From: Pseudonocardia kunmingensis
GTDB lineage: Bacteria > Actinomycetota > Actinomycetes > Mycobacteriales > Pseudonocardiaceae
DNA: 64,000 bases
Assembly: GCF_006716445.1 (NCBI RefSeq)
Contig: NZ_VFPA01000010.1
Span: forward strand, 1 to 64,000
Reading direction: 5' to 3'
Below the pieces are notes generated by a model. That model had not been told where the DNA came from. It saw only the letters and a list, made by a program, of their open reading frames with translations, and made no database searches. Made by a program: the position numbers and the translations under genes. Of this stretch, positions 24,848 through 33,764 are shown one piece after another (positions within the stretch are counted from its first letter, which is position 1; every line of letters begins with the position of its first letter).

Positions 24848-25804
24848 TCAGGCGGGGACGGTGAGCCGGGGCGTGCGCGCGGCGAACCGGTCGAGGGCGG
24901 GCCGATCGGTGATGCCGGCGTCGGAGCCGAGACCGGTGGCGACGACGCTGCCCGCGGCGAGGCCGAGCTCGGCGGCGGCGACGGGGCCCCGGCCTTCGAG
25001 CAGGCCGGTGATGAACCCGGCGCTGAACGCGTCGCCGCATCCGGTGGTGTCGACGACGTCGACGGCGTAGGCGGGCAGCAGCCGCTCGTGCTCGCCGCGC
25101 GGGGTGACGCTGACGCCGTCGGCTCCCATGGTGAGCACGGTGCATCCCACGCCGTGCCCGTGGTACCAGTCGATCGCCTCTCGGCGGTCGTCGGTGCCCG
25201 CCACGAAGCAGGCGTCCTCGAGGTTGGGCAGCAGGAAGTCCACATGGGGGAGGCAGGCGGCGAGCTGGGCCGGGAAGGCCGGGTCCTTCGTCGGGATGAA
25301 GTCCATGACGACGGTGAGCCCGGCGTCCTTCGCCCGGCGCAGCACGTGGACGGTGGGCTCGCCGTCGAGGCCGGGGAGCAGGCCGGTCCCGCCCATGTGC
25401 AGGATCCTCGCCCGTTCCACGGTGGGCCACGGGATCAGCGCGGGGGTCAACGCGGCGCTCGCACCGATCACGTGCAGCGGCGGGCGGCCACCGTCGGGCC
25501 TGATCGGCAGGATCGTCGCCGAGGTCTGCAGCCCGTCGACGTCGGTGAGCCCGGAGCAGTCGATGCCCTCGGCGGTCATCCGGGATCGGAGGAACTCGCC
25601 CATAGGATCGCGGCCGAGCGCACCGACGGTGGCCGTGCGCACCCCGAGCCGGGCGAGGTCGACCGCGGTCGCCGCGGCGGTGCCGGCCACCGTCATCGTG
25701 ATCTCCTCCAGCAGCTCCACCTCCTGACCAGGGGGGATCCGGGTGACCGGCCTGCCGAGCACGTCGAGGATGTGCAGGCCGAGCGTGACGACGGCGGGGG
25801 TCAC
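24848..25804 (-). CDS. PfkB-family carbohydrate kinase
   Basis: A 318-residue ribokinase-like protein. The C-terminal signature DTTGCGDAFSAGF holds the catalytic Asp and anion hole; the usual alanine before GD is replaced by Cys. The N-terminal substrate region includes GTAAATAVDLARLG, and GALGRDPMG follows. The GTG start overlaps the preceding dehydrogenase stop. Located among polyol genes, it presumably phosphorylates a sugar or ketose intermediate. The presence of both this kinase and an FGGY kinase in one operon implies two different phosphorylation steps or substrates. Confidence 0.85.
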   Translation of the reverse strand: MTPAVVTLGLHILDVLGRPVTRIPPGQEVELLEEITMTVAGTAAATAVDLARLGVRTATVGALGRDPMGEFLRSRMTAEGIDCSGLTDVDGLQTSATILPIRPDGGRPPLHVIGASAALTPALIPWPTVERARILHMGGTGLLPGLDGEPTVHVLRRAKDAGLTVVMDFIPTKDPAFPAQLAACLPHVDFLLPNLEDACFVAGTDDRREAIDWYHGHGVGCTVLTMGADGVSVTPRGEHERLLPAYAVDVVDTTGCGDAFSAGFITGLLEGRGPVAAAELGLAAGSVVATGLGSDAGITDRPALDRFAARTPRLTVPA

Positions 25805-26811
25805 GACTGCGCGGTCTCGTCGAGCACGGCGGGGTTCGCGACGGCGGCGGGCCGCTGTCCGGCGGCCCATGCGCGCAGGCCGCGTTCGGCGATGCGGGAG
25901 TGTTCGGTGACGACGTCGTCGGACGCCCCGCCGATGTGCGGGGTCACGGTGACGTTGTCCAGGGCGAGTAGCGGGTGGCCCGGGTCGATCGGCTCGGTCC
26001 AGAACACGTCGAGGCCCGCGCCCGCGATGCGCCCGTCGGCGAGCGCGTGGACGAGGGCGTCCTCCTCGACGACGGCGGCGCGCCCGGCGTTGACGAGGTA
26101 GGCGTCCTCGCGCATGAGGCGCAGCTCCCGGTCGCCGATGAGCCCGATCGTGCTCTCGGCGAGCGGGACGTGCACGCTCACGACGTCGGAGCGCGAGAGC
26201 ACCTCGTCGAGCTCGGTGATCTCGGCCTCGTCGCCGAACTCGTCTGCGGGGAGGAAGGGGTCGTACACGAGCACCGTCATGCCGAAGGCGCGGGCGCGGC
26301 GCAGCACCCGCCGCCCGATCGCCCCGCCGCCGAGGATGCCCAGCGTCCGGCCGGCCAGGCCGATCCCGCGGAAGCGCTGGTACGGCTCGAAGACGTCGTC
26401 GGCCGACCACGCGCCGCTGCGCAGCCAGCGCTCGGCGCGTCCGGTGTGGCGCACGGTCATCAGCAGGAGGGTGAAGGCGAGGTCGGCGGTCACGTCGGCG
26501 TTGCGCGCGGGCGTCGTGAGCACCGCGATGCCACGGGCCGTGCAGGCGGCGACGTCGACGTTGACCGGGTTGGCGCGGCACGAGACGACCACGCGCAGGT
26601 TCGGCGCCTTGTCCAGCGTCGCCGCGTCGACCACGTCGATCTCGCACACCAGTGCCGCGGCCCGGGCGAGCTGCGCGTCGAGGCCCCGGTCGGCGAGCGA
26701 CCCGCCGGCCGGCGACGGTGTGACGGTCCGGACGTCGAACAGGTCGCCGAGGCCTGCTGCCTGCTCGGCGTCGAACGGGGCGGTGATGAGCAGTGTCGGC
26801 CGTTCTGTCAC
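25801..26811 (-). CDS. D-2-hydroxyacid dehydrogenase family protein
   Basis: A 336-residue NAD-dependent dehydrogenase of the D-isomer 2-hydroxyacid family. The Rossmann motif is GILGGGAIGRR, followed by YDPF with an acidic residue that selects NAD(H). Catalytic residues are recognisable as an Arg in SCRANPVNVD, Glu near LDVFWTEP and His in TPHIGGAS. The GTG start overlaps the FGGY kinase stop (GTGA). In a sugar operon it may reduce or oxidise a sugar acid such as an erythronate or glycerate derivative; this is inference. Confidence 0.85.
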   Translation of the reverse strand: MTERPTLLITAPFDAEQAAGLGDLFDVRTVTPSPAGGSLADRGLDAQLARAAALVCEIDVVDAATLDKAPNLRVVVSCRANPVNVDVAACTARGIAVLTTPARNADVTADLAFTLLLMTVRHTGRAERWLRSGAWSADDVFEPYQRFRGIGLAGRTLGILGGGAIGRRVLRRARAFGMTVLVYDPFLPADEFGDEAEITELDEVLSRSDVVSVHVPLAESTIGLIGDRELRLMREDAYLVNAGRAAVVEEDALVHALADGRIAGAGLDVFWTEPIDPGHPLLALDNVTVTPHIGGASDDVVTEHSRIAERGLRAWAAGQRPAAVANPAVLDETAQS

Positions 26812-28343
26812 GTGGTCTCCAGGATCGGGAGGTGGTCGCGGGACGCCGTCTGCAGCGCCCGGAGATCGGGCCACCGGCCGCGCACGGCGTCGCGCAGCGC
26901 GGTGAACGTCGCTGCCTGCCGGTCGTGGAGCGCGCGCACGGCGGGGTCGGGCTCGATGGTTTCGGTCGAGTCGTCGAACATCCGCAGCGCCGACTCCAGG
27001 TCGGGGGCGCGGCCCGCGGCGACCACCGCGACGGCGCAGGCGCCCCGGGCGCCCGGCTCCTCCGCGGTGGAGCGCACGACCCGCCGCCTGGTGACGTCGG
27101 CGACGATGCGGCACACGACGGGCGAGACGGCCGCGCCGCCGCACAGCCGCACGACGGCGCCGATCCCGAGGACGTCCATGCACTCCCGCAGGGAGAGCGC
27201 GACGCCCTCGTAGACCGCGCGCAGCAGTTCCGCGCGGGTCGTCTGCACGTTCAGGCCGAGCCACCCCGCGGAGGCGGTGTCGTCGACGAACGGGGCGCGC
27301 TCGCCGCTGACCGCGGCGTAGGGGAGGTAGAGCACACCGCCCGCGCCCGGGCCCGCCTGCCGGACCAGCTCCTCCACCGCCGCCCAGTCGGCGTCCGCAC
27401 AGCCGGTGACCTCCCGCGCCCAGTCCAGGTTGGGGGTGCCGTTCATCGGCGCCAGGCACTCGATGACCGTCGTGCCCTCGCCGAGGGCGAGCGTGATCGC
27501 CGGGACCGAGGCGTCCAGGGTCACCCGCTCCTGCACGACGCCCGCGAAGGCCGTCGTCCCGATGATCGCGTAGGCGTCGCCGGGCCGGACCGCGCCCAAC
27601 CCGACCCCGCCGGCGGGGGTGTCCACCAGGCCGGTGGCGACCGGCGTGCCCTGCTCCAGCCCCAGCTCGCGGGCCGCGTCGGCGCTCACCCGCCCCGCCA
27701 CGGCGGTCGGCGGGAGGACCGGCGGGAGCAGCCTGCGGAACCGGTCGTGCCCGAGCGCGCCGATCAGCTCGTCGGAGTAGCGGCCCGTGCGGACGTCGAG
27801 GTACGTGCGCGAGGCCTCTGACGCGTCGGTGGCGATCGCACCGGTGAGTCGGTAGCGGATCCAGTCCTTGCAGTTGAGGTGGGTCACCGCGCGAGCGAGC
27901 AGGGCGGGATCGCGTGCCTCGAGCTCCTCGAGCAGCACCGGGAGGGCCCCGGCGAACAGGGCCGACCCGGTCGTGGCCCGCACGAGTGCACCCCGCCCGT
28001 CGGCCTCCCAGTCCGCCACCCGGCGCGCGGCGCGGCCGTCGAGCCAGGTCGCGGCCTGGCCGGCGGGCCTGCCGTCCGCGCCGACCAGCCAGGCACCGTC
28101 GCCCTGACCCGTGACGGAGACGCCGGCGACGTGCACCGGCCCGGCCTCCAGCAGCGCGGCGCGGACGGTCTCGGCGACCGCGCGCCAGATCTCTTCCATG
28201 TCCTGCTCGGCCGTCCGTGCCGCCGGGCGGCGGACGCGGACGGTGGCCCGCGCCCGGCCGAGCGTGTGGCCCCCGGTCGTCAGCACCAGCGCCTTGACGG
28301 CCGTGGTGCCGGCGTCGATGCCGAGCACGACCGGCCCCGTCAC
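26808..28343 (-). CDS. FGGY-family carbohydrate kinase
   Basis: A 511-residue kinase of the FGGY family (xylulokinase, ribulokinase, glycerol and erythritol kinase). The N-terminal phosphate motif is GIDAGTTAVKALV, the second nucleotide motif is AIIGTTAFAG, and the C-terminal domain has LCGGAAVSPVVCRIVADV. The GTG start overlaps the transporter stop. The RbtT-type transporter next to it imports sugar alcohols, so a polyol or pentulose is the probable substrate. Sequence alone does not decide between tetritol and pentitol. Confidence 0.85.
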   Translation of the reverse strand: MTGPVVLGIDAGTTAVKALVLTTGGHTLGRARATVRVRRPAARTAEQDMEEIWRAVAETVRAALLEAGPVHVAGVSVTGQGDGAWLVGADGRPAGQAATWLDGRAARRVADWEADGRGALVRATTGSALFAGALPVLLEELEARDPALLARAVTHLNCKDWIRYRLTGAIATDASEASRTYLDVRTGRYSDELIGALGHDRFRRLLPPVLPPTAVAGRVSADAARELGLEQGTPVATGLVDTPAGGVGLGAVRPGDAYAIIGTTAFAGVVQERVTLDASVPAITLALGEGTTVIECLAPMNGTPNLDWAREVTGCADADWAAVEELVRQAGPGAGGVLYLPYAAVSGERAPFVDDTASAGWLGLNVQTTRAELLRAVYEGVALSLRECMDVLGIGAVVRLCGGAAVSPVVCRIVADVTRRRVVRSTAEEPGARGACAVAVVAAGRAPDLESALRMFDDSTETIEPDPAVRALHDRQAATFTALRDAVRGRWPDLRALQTASRDHLPILETT

Positions 28344-29605
28344 GATGTGGTCACCTCGACGCCGGGCTGCCTGAGCCCGTAGGTGAGGAAGAAGCCGACG
28401 ACGTAGAGGCCGGCGAGGATCCACACGACCGGGGCGATGCCGAGGGGGCCGACCAGCCCGGCCAGCAGCGGGCCGCCGAAGTTGCTGAGACCTGCGCCGA
28501 GGTTGAGGACGGCGACCGCGGAGGCCTTGTGCCGGGGCGCCAGCAACGGCACGACCGCGGAGAGCGGGACGTACATGCCCAGCGCCAGGCCGTAGACGAT
28601 GCCGATGGCCATCACGACGGCGAAGTTCGGTCCGATGGCCTCGGGTACGTAGTACAGCGCGAGCACGGACACCGCCGTCCCGATCCCGCCGCCCCACGCG
28701 ATGACGTTGATGCGGCCGACGCGGTCGGAGGCGTACCCGGCGAGCAGGTTCGCGGCGACGTTCGCCGCCAGCATCGTGCCCCAGATGGCCTGCCACTGCG
28801 GGAGGGAGAAGCCGATGACGTTGACCATGTGGACGCTGAGGAAGACCGCGAAGGCGTAGAACGAGATCGTGTTGATCAGGCGCACCATGCCGCCGATGCC
28901 CACGCGCGGCACGTCCTTGATGATCGTGACGCCCTGCACGAGCCCGGATACGGTGTCCTTGACGGTGATGCCACTGCGCCCGCCGCGCGAGGTGACCAGG
29001 GTGGCGATGATCAGGGCGCCCGCGGCGACGAAGGCGATGGTCAGCCAGAGCGTCACCAGCTCGCCCACGAGGGGGATGACGAGCCCGGCGAAGTAGGCGC
29101 TGATCACCCCGAGCCCCATGGCGTTGGCGAACCAGTACCAGCCGACGGCCTTGCCCATGACCTCGTCGGGAGTGTCCATGGTGACCCACACCAGGAACCC
29201 GTAGGCGAAGAAGGGATAGCCGACGGCGCGCACCGCGAAGGCCGTGATCATCAAGGTGTAGCTGTGCTGCATGACCCCGACCAGGAAGGCGACCTCGAGC
29301 ACCACCCACAGCGCGGCGCCGATGAGCATCACCCGTCGAGGCCCCCACGCTTCTGCGAGTGCCCCGGCCAGCCATGCCGAGACCGCGACGACGACGCCGT
29401 ATGCGCTGAACAACGCGGCGATACTGGCCGCGGAGAAGCCGAGCTCGTCGAGGTAGGGAGCGAGGAAGCCCTGCTCGATGCCGTCGCCGACCATGAACAA
29501 GGTCAGGCCGACGTAGCCCCAGGCCAGTGGCCGGGCGATGCCCTGACTGTCGAGGAACCGCCCCAATCGGCCGGTCCGGGGCGTCGCGTTGACACCGGAG
29601 TTCAT
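28340..29605 (-). CDS. MFS polyol transporter (RbtT/DalT/CsbX-like)
   Basis: A 421-residue, twelve-helix major-facilitator transporter. The opening MVGDGIEQGFLAPYLDELG and the TM5 region WYWFANAMGLGV match the family that carries ribitol and D-arabinitol in enteric bacteria (RbtT, DalT) and Bacillus CsbX. The ATG at 29605 is preceded by an ideal GGAGGAG. It is the first gene of a five-gene minus-strand operon, all with overlapping or near-touching ends. A three-half-site TGAAC operator lies 20 bases upstream, shared with the divergent SorC regulator. Confidence 0.85.
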   Translation of the reverse strand: MNSGVNATPRTGRLGRFLDSQGIARPLAWGYVGLTLFMVGDGIEQGFLAPYLDELGFSAASIAALFSAYGVVVAVSAWLAGALAEAWGPRRVMLIGAALWVVLEVAFLVGVMQHSYTLMITAFAVRAVGYPFFAYGFLVWVTMDTPDEVMGKAVGWYWFANAMGLGVISAYFAGLVIPLVGELVTLWLTIAFVAAGALIIATLVTSRGGRSGITVKDTVSGLVQGVTIIKDVPRVGIGGMVRLINTISFYAFAVFLSVHMVNVIGFSLPQWQAIWGTMLAANVAANLLAGYASDRVGRINVIAWGGGIGTAVSVLALYYVPEAIGPNFAVVMAIGIVYGLALGMYVPLSAVVPLLAPRHKASAVAVLNLGAGLSNFGGPLLAGLVGPLGIAPVVWILAGLYVVGFFLTYGLRQPGVEVTTS

Positions 29606-29624
29606 CCGCTCCTCCTCGAGCAAC

Positions 29625-29648
29625 TGAACATTGGTTCACTGAGTGAAC
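29625..29648. promoter_or_regulatory. Candidate SorC-family operator (three half-sites)
   Basis: TGAAC at 29625, GTTCA at 29634 and TGAAC at 29644 alternate in orientation. The right pair extends to a perfect inverted repeat, GTTCACT-G-AGTGAAC, at 29634-29648. It sits between the polyol transporter and the SorC-type regulator, close to the transporter start. Confidence 0.6.
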
Positions 29649-29750
29649 ACTTGCGCGCCCACTGTGCGGCCGGTTCTGGTGCGTGTCAACCCGTCCTGTC
29701 CCTTGACCTCGGCTGACCCATCCGGCACCGTGGCGAACGGAGGTTCATCG

Positions 29751-30710
29751 GTGAGAACAAATGAGCAGCACCGCGCGCAGGTGGGCAAGATTGCCCGCCT
29801 GTACTACGAGCACGGCCTCACGCACGCTGAGATCGCCGAGCTCCAGGGCCTGTCCCGGGTCAAGGTGACCCGGCTGCTCGCCGACGCGCGCCGGCTCGGC
29901 ATCGTCGAGATCCGGGTCCACAGCGACGAGCCGCCCTTCGCCGAGATCGAGGCGGCGCTCGTGCAGCGCTACGACCTCCAGCGCGCCTGGGTCGCGCCCG
30001 ACTTCGGGTCCGACCTCGAGCGGTCCACGAACTCGCTCGGTCTCGTCGGCGCCGCGTGCCTCACCGAGCTGGTGCCGCCCGCGCAGCGCGTGGCGGTGGG
30101 CCTCTCCGCGTCGGTCGCGGCGTCGGTCGCGCACCTGCGTGACACGCCGGCTGCCGACGTGGAGGTCGTGCCCGTCGCAGGGAGCCGGGCGGGACGGTCG
30201 TCGGTGTCGAACCCCGGGCAGCTGGCTCTGGGCCTGGCGCAGGCGTTCGACGGCACGGCCTTCTCCCTGCCCGCGCCCCTGCTGGCGTCGACCGCGGAAG
30301 CCGCCGAGATCATGCGCCGCGACGACGGCGTGCGCGCGATGCTGGAGCGCGCCGCCGCGGCCGACCTGCTCGTCGTCGGCATCGGCAGCGTGCACCGGGC
30401 CTCCGAGGCGCTGCTCAAGTCGGTGACGCACGCGGAGTTCGCGGCGCTGCGCCGGGCCGGTGCGGTGGGGGACGTCTCCGCCCGGTTCTTCGACCCGGCG
30501 GGCGACCCCGTGCCGAGCGGCGTCGACGACCGCGTCATCGGGCTCGACCTGCCCGCGCTGCGCGCCATCCCGACGCGGGTGGGCATCGCGGGCGGCCCGG
30601 ACAAGCACGCCGCGCTGCGCACCGCGCTCTCGACCGGGCTGATCAACGTCCTCGTCACCGACAGCGGGAGCGCCGCGGCCGTACTGGGGCTCGACGCCCG
30701 CTCGGCCTGA
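29751..30710 (+). CDS. SorC-family sugar-responsive regulator
   Basis: A 319-residue protein. The N-terminal HTH (IARLYYEHGLTHAEIAELQGLSR, then VKVTRLLADARRLGIV) and the larger sugar-phosphate-binding domain are typical of SorC/DeoR-like regulators; conserved motifs include VGLSASVAASV, PVAGSRAG and VGIGSV. The GTG at 29751 follows GGAGG by seven bases. Divergent from the polyol operon and 39 bases before the class II aldolase, it probably controls both, releasing DNA when a sugar phosphate accumulates. Confidence 0.88.
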   Translation: MRTNEQHRAQVGKIARLYYEHGLTHAEIAELQGLSRVKVTRLLADARRLGIVEIRVHSDEPPFAEIEAALVQRYDLQRAWVAPDFGSDLERSTNSLGLVGAACLTELVPPAQRVAVGLSASVAASVAHLRDTPAADVEVVPVAGSRAGRSSVSNPGQLALGLAQAFDGTAFSLPAPLLASTAEAAEIMRRDDGVRAMLERAAAADLLVVGIGSVHRASEALLKSVTHAEFAALRRAGAVGDVSARFFDPAGDPVPSGVDDRVIGLDLPALRAIPTRVGIAGGPDKHAALRTALSTGLINVLVTDSGSAAAVLGLDARSA

Positions 30711-30749
30711 CGTCGGCGAGCCTCCCCACACCGAACAGAAGGAGTCGAC

Positions 30750-31385
30750 ATGAAACCTGCAGTCACCCGTGAGGATCTCGTCCAGCAGCTCGCCGAGGTC
30801 GGACGCCTCGCGGTGGAGCGCGGACTCGTCCTGGCCAGCGGCGGCAACCTCTCCGCGCGGTTGCCCGGCGAGGAGCAGTTCGTCGTCACGGGGGCGGGCA
30901 CGTGGCTGGACCGGCTCGGTCCCGACGACTTCTCCGTGATGGACCTGGGCGGCGAGGTGATCGGTGGCGCTCCGCGGCCGTCGAGCGAGTGGAAGCTGCA
31001 CCAGCGCACGTACCAGGAACGTCCCGACGTCAACTGCGTGATCCACCTGCACCCGCAGCACACCGTCCTGCTCGACGCGATGGGCCACCAGGTCCGGCTC
31101 ATCACGCTGGACCACGCCTACTACGTGCGGTCCGTGGGCACCGTGCCCTACAACCCCAACGGCTCCGACGCCCTCGCCGACACCACGGCCGAGCAGGCGA
31201 AGGTGCACGACTGCGTCATCCAGTCCTTCCACGGCTGCTCGGCGCACGCCGAGGACGTCGGCATGGCCTTCCGGCGGATCATGAACCTCGAGGAGGCCGC
31301 GACCGCCACCTACCGCGCGCTCGTGGTCGGGGACAAGGACACCGTGTTCCCGCCGGAGAGCTTCGCGGCGCTGCACCACGCCTGA
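30750..31385 (+). CDS. Class II (zinc) aldolase, fuculose-phosphate type
   Basis: A 211-residue member of the class II aldolase/adducin family. The catalytic Glu is in SSEWKLH, two zinc histidines are in HLHPQH, and a further His lies in the C-terminal part. GNLSARL is the substrate-phosphate loop. The ATG at 30750 follows GAAGGAG. Family members cleave fuculose-, rhamnulose- or ribulose-phosphates to DHAP and an aldehyde, or decarboxylate related acids. Next to a SorC regulator and a polyol operon it would supply the final C-C cleavage of the pathway. Confidence 0.85.
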   Translation: MKPAVTREDLVQQLAEVGRLAVERGLVLASGGNLSARLPGEEQFVVTGAGTWLDRLGPDDFSVMDLGGEVIGGAPRPSSEWKLHQRTYQERPDVNCVIHLHPQHTVLLDAMGHQVRLITLDHAYYVRSVGTVPYNPNGSDALADTTAEQAKVHDCVIQSFHGCSAHAEDVGMAFRRIMNLEEAATATYRALVVGDKDTVFPPESFAALHHA

Positions 31386-31397
31386 CCGGCGACCGGG

Positions 31398-32636
31398 ATG
31401 AGCGGAACCCGCGAACCGGGCGACGCCGGGCCCGACCGGCGCGTGGTCGCCGAGATCGCCGCCCGGGTGGCCGCGCAGGCCGACGAACTGGCGGTCCGGA
31501 TCGCGGCGGCGTACGCCGACGACATCGGCGACTACGCGCGGGTGGCCGCGGCGGAGCGCACGGAGTTCGTGCGGTCGGCGCGGGCCAACCTCGATGCGCT
31601 CCTCGCCGACCTGGGCGGGGTCGCGGAACCGTTCGACCGGCGCGCGTTCGAGCGGTTCGGCCGCAACCGGATGCGGATGGGCATCCCGGTCGATGCGGTG
31701 ATGCGTTCGTTCACCATCTGGGGTCAGCAGGTGTGGGCGGCGTTCCGGGAGTCCATTGACCCGGCGCTGCCGGCGGAGTCCGCGGCATCGCTCGCGATCG
31801 GCGAGCGGATCTTCGCCCATGTGGAACGAGCTGGTGCCAGCACGGCCGCAGGCTTCATGCGCGAGGCGATGCTGGTCTGGAGCGACCGCGAGGTCACCCG
31901 GAACGCGTTGCTGGAGGCCTTGCTGACCGGGCGCGCCGACGTGGCGGAAGTCGCAGGCGGTGGCCTCTCCGCCGCCCGGACGTACTCGGCGGTCGTCGCG
32001 ATGCCGAGGCGGGACGCGGGCACGGCCCGCGTCGAGACGCTGGTCCGGCCCGCGGTCGAGCTCGGCGAACGGCTCGCCGCAGGCGCCCATCCCCTGGTCG
32101 GGATCCGCGAGTCGGCACTTGTCGTGCTGTGGCCCGCCGAACCGGCGGGCGGCGCCGACGCAGGTGACTTGGCCGCGGCGCTCTGCAGCGAGCTCGCGGT
32201 GGCGGTGGGGGTCGGCGCTGCACGCGCGGGCCTCGACGGGGTGCCCGCGTCCTACGCCGACGCGGCCGAGGCCGCGCGGATCGCCTTGCTGCTCGACGCC
32301 GCCGAGCCGGTCCGCCACGACGACGTGCTGCTCGAGCGGATCGTCCTCGACCACCCGCTGGTCGGCGAGCTGGTGTCCGCCGCGCTCGGCGCGCTGACCA
32401 CCTACGACGAGCGGCGCGGCGCCGACCTGCTCCGGACGCTGCAGGCCTTCGTCGACGCGAGCAGCAGCGTCACCGACGCCGCCCGCGCGGTGCAGGTGCA
32501 CCCCAACACCGTCGTCTACCGGCTGCGGCGCATCGCGCAGATCTCGGGCCACGACCCCCGCAGGCCGCGCGACCTGCTGGTGCTGTCCCTGGCGCTGCTG
32601 GCGCGCAGGCTGAGGGCCTCACCGCCGCCGCAGTAG
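31398..32636 (+). CDS. PucR-like regulator with C-terminal HTH
   Basis: A 412-residue regulator of the PucR/CdaR group. The C-terminal HTH (VTDAARAVQVHPNTVVYRLR) is diagnostic, and a GGDEF-like degenerate central domain precedes it. The N-terminal 170 residues are helical and resemble the RsbT-co-antagonist-like sensor found in actinomycete members. The ATG lies 12 bases after the aldolase stop, so it may share that transcript. Its 3' end overlaps the convergent thiolase gene by 18 bases. Its targets are not evident. Confidence 0.8.
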   Translation: MSGTREPGDAGPDRRVVAEIAARVAAQADELAVRIAAAYADDIGDYARVAAAERTEFVRSARANLDALLADLGGVAEPFDRRAFERFGRNRMRMGIPVDAVMRSFTIWGQQVWAAFRESIDPALPAESAASLAIGERIFAHVERAGASTAAGFMREAMLVWSDREVTRNALLEALLTGRADVAEVAGGGLSAARTYSAVVAMPRRDAGTARVETLVRPAVELGERLAAGAHPLVGIRESALVVLWPAEPAGGADAGDLAAALCSELAVAVGVGAARAGLDGVPASYADAAEAARIALLLDAAEPVRHDDVLLERIVLDHPLVGELVSAALGALTTYDERRGADLLRTLQAFVDASSSVTDAARAVQVHPNTVVYRLRRIAQISGHDPRRPRDLLVLSLALLARRLRASPPPQ

Positions 32637-33764
32637 GAGCGCCCCGCCCTGGCCGCCGCCACCGCAGATCGCGGCGACGCCGAGCTCCGCCCCGCGGCGG
32701 CGCATCTCGAAGGCCAGCGTCATGACGAGCCGGAACCCGGACCCGCCGAGCGGGTGGCCGATGGCGATCGCGCCGCCGTTGACGTTGACGCGGTCGTGGT
32801 CGATCTCCAGGTCGCGCATGGTGGCGATGACGACCGCGCCGAACGCCTCGTTGATCTCCCACAGGTCCACGTCGCCCGGGGAGAGGCCGTGACGTTTCAG
32901 CAGGTCCCGAGCGGCGACCGCGGGCTTGAGGTGCAACGTGGGATCCGGTCCCGCGACGGCGGCGTAGCCGGCGATCTCGGCGAGCGGCTCGACGCCCAGC
33001 GCCGCGGCGCGCCCGGCGCTGGTCACGATGCCGGCGGACCCGGCGTCGGACATCTGGGAGGAGTTCCCCGCGGTGAGGGTCCCGTCCGGGGTGAAGGCCG
33101 GACGCAGCCTCGCGAGCCGGTCGATCGTCGAGTCGGGTCGCACGCCCTCGTCGTGGTCGAGCCCGGGCAGGGCGACGATCTCCTCCGCGAGCCGGCCGGT
33201 GGCCGCCGCGGCGCGCTGGTGGCTGGCCAGGGCGAACGCGTCCTGGTCGGCGCGGGAGATCCCGAGCTGCGCGGTGGCGGCGTCGGACATCTCGCCCATG
33301 CCCTGCTCGCTGAGCGCGCACCACAGACCGTCGCGGACGAGCAGGTCGACCATGGCTCCGTCGCCCACCTTCGCGGCGGCACGCACCTGGACGCCGTGCA
33401 GGGCCCTGCTCATGGACTCGAAGCCGCCCACCAGGCCGACGTCGATCTCCCCGGTCCGGACCAGTGTCGCGGCCATGCCGGCCGCGGTCATGCCGGCGAG
33501 GCAGACGTTGTTGAGGGTGATGCCGGGGACGGTGGTGGGCACGCCACCCCGGACGGCCGCGACCCGCGCCGGGTTCTGCCCGTTGCCGGCCTGCACGACG
33601 TTGCCGAGCAGGATCTGGTCGGGGACCGGGTCCCCGGCCCGCGCGAGCGCACTGCGGACCGCGTGCGCGCCGAGATCGACCGCGTCCGTGTCGCGGAGCA
33701 CGCCCGTGAACCGGCCGACCGGCGTGCGCGCGGCGCTGAGCAGTACCGGTGTGTCGTCACGCAT
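32619..33764 (-). CDS. Acetyl-CoA C-acetyltransferase (thiolase)
   Basis: A 381-residue classical thiolase. All catalytic parts are present: nucleophile C88 (NNVCLAGM), NEAFGAV, H337 in GHPLGGSG and the acid-base cysteine C367 in CGGGGQG. It overlaps the upstream MaoC gene by eight bases and ends the minus-strand CoA-ligase operon. It would carry out the last thiolytic step. Unlike the SCP-x type thiolase at 10864-12036 and the cysteine-free homologue at 35830-36990, this one looks fully competent. Confidence 0.9.
   Translation of the reverse strand: MRDDTPVLLSAARTPVGRFTGVLRDTDAVDLGAHAVRSALARAGDPVPDQILLGNVVQAGNGQNPARVAAVRGGVPTTVPGITLNNVCLAGMTAAGMAATLVRTGEIDVGLVGGFESMSRALHGVQVRAAAKVGDGAMVDLLVRDGLWCALSEQGMGEMSDAATAQLGISRADQDAFALASHQRAAAATGRLAEEIVALPGLDHDEGVRPDSTIDRLARLRPAFTPDGTLTAGNSSQMSDAGSAGIVTSAGRAAALGVEPLAEIAGYAAVAGPDPTLHLKPAVAARDLLKRHGLSPGDVDLWEINEAFGAVVIATMRDLEIDHDRVNVNGGAIAIGHPLGGSGFRLVMTLAFEMRRRGAELGVAAICGGGGQGGALLLRRR

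Noticed and set aside
29745..32552. A minus-strand open frame of 935 codons over the SorC, aldolase and PucR genes
   Set aside because: It is composed of Arg/Gly/His-rich low-complexity sequence typical of the antisense of high-G+C genes, while the plus strand shows three recognisable proteins.
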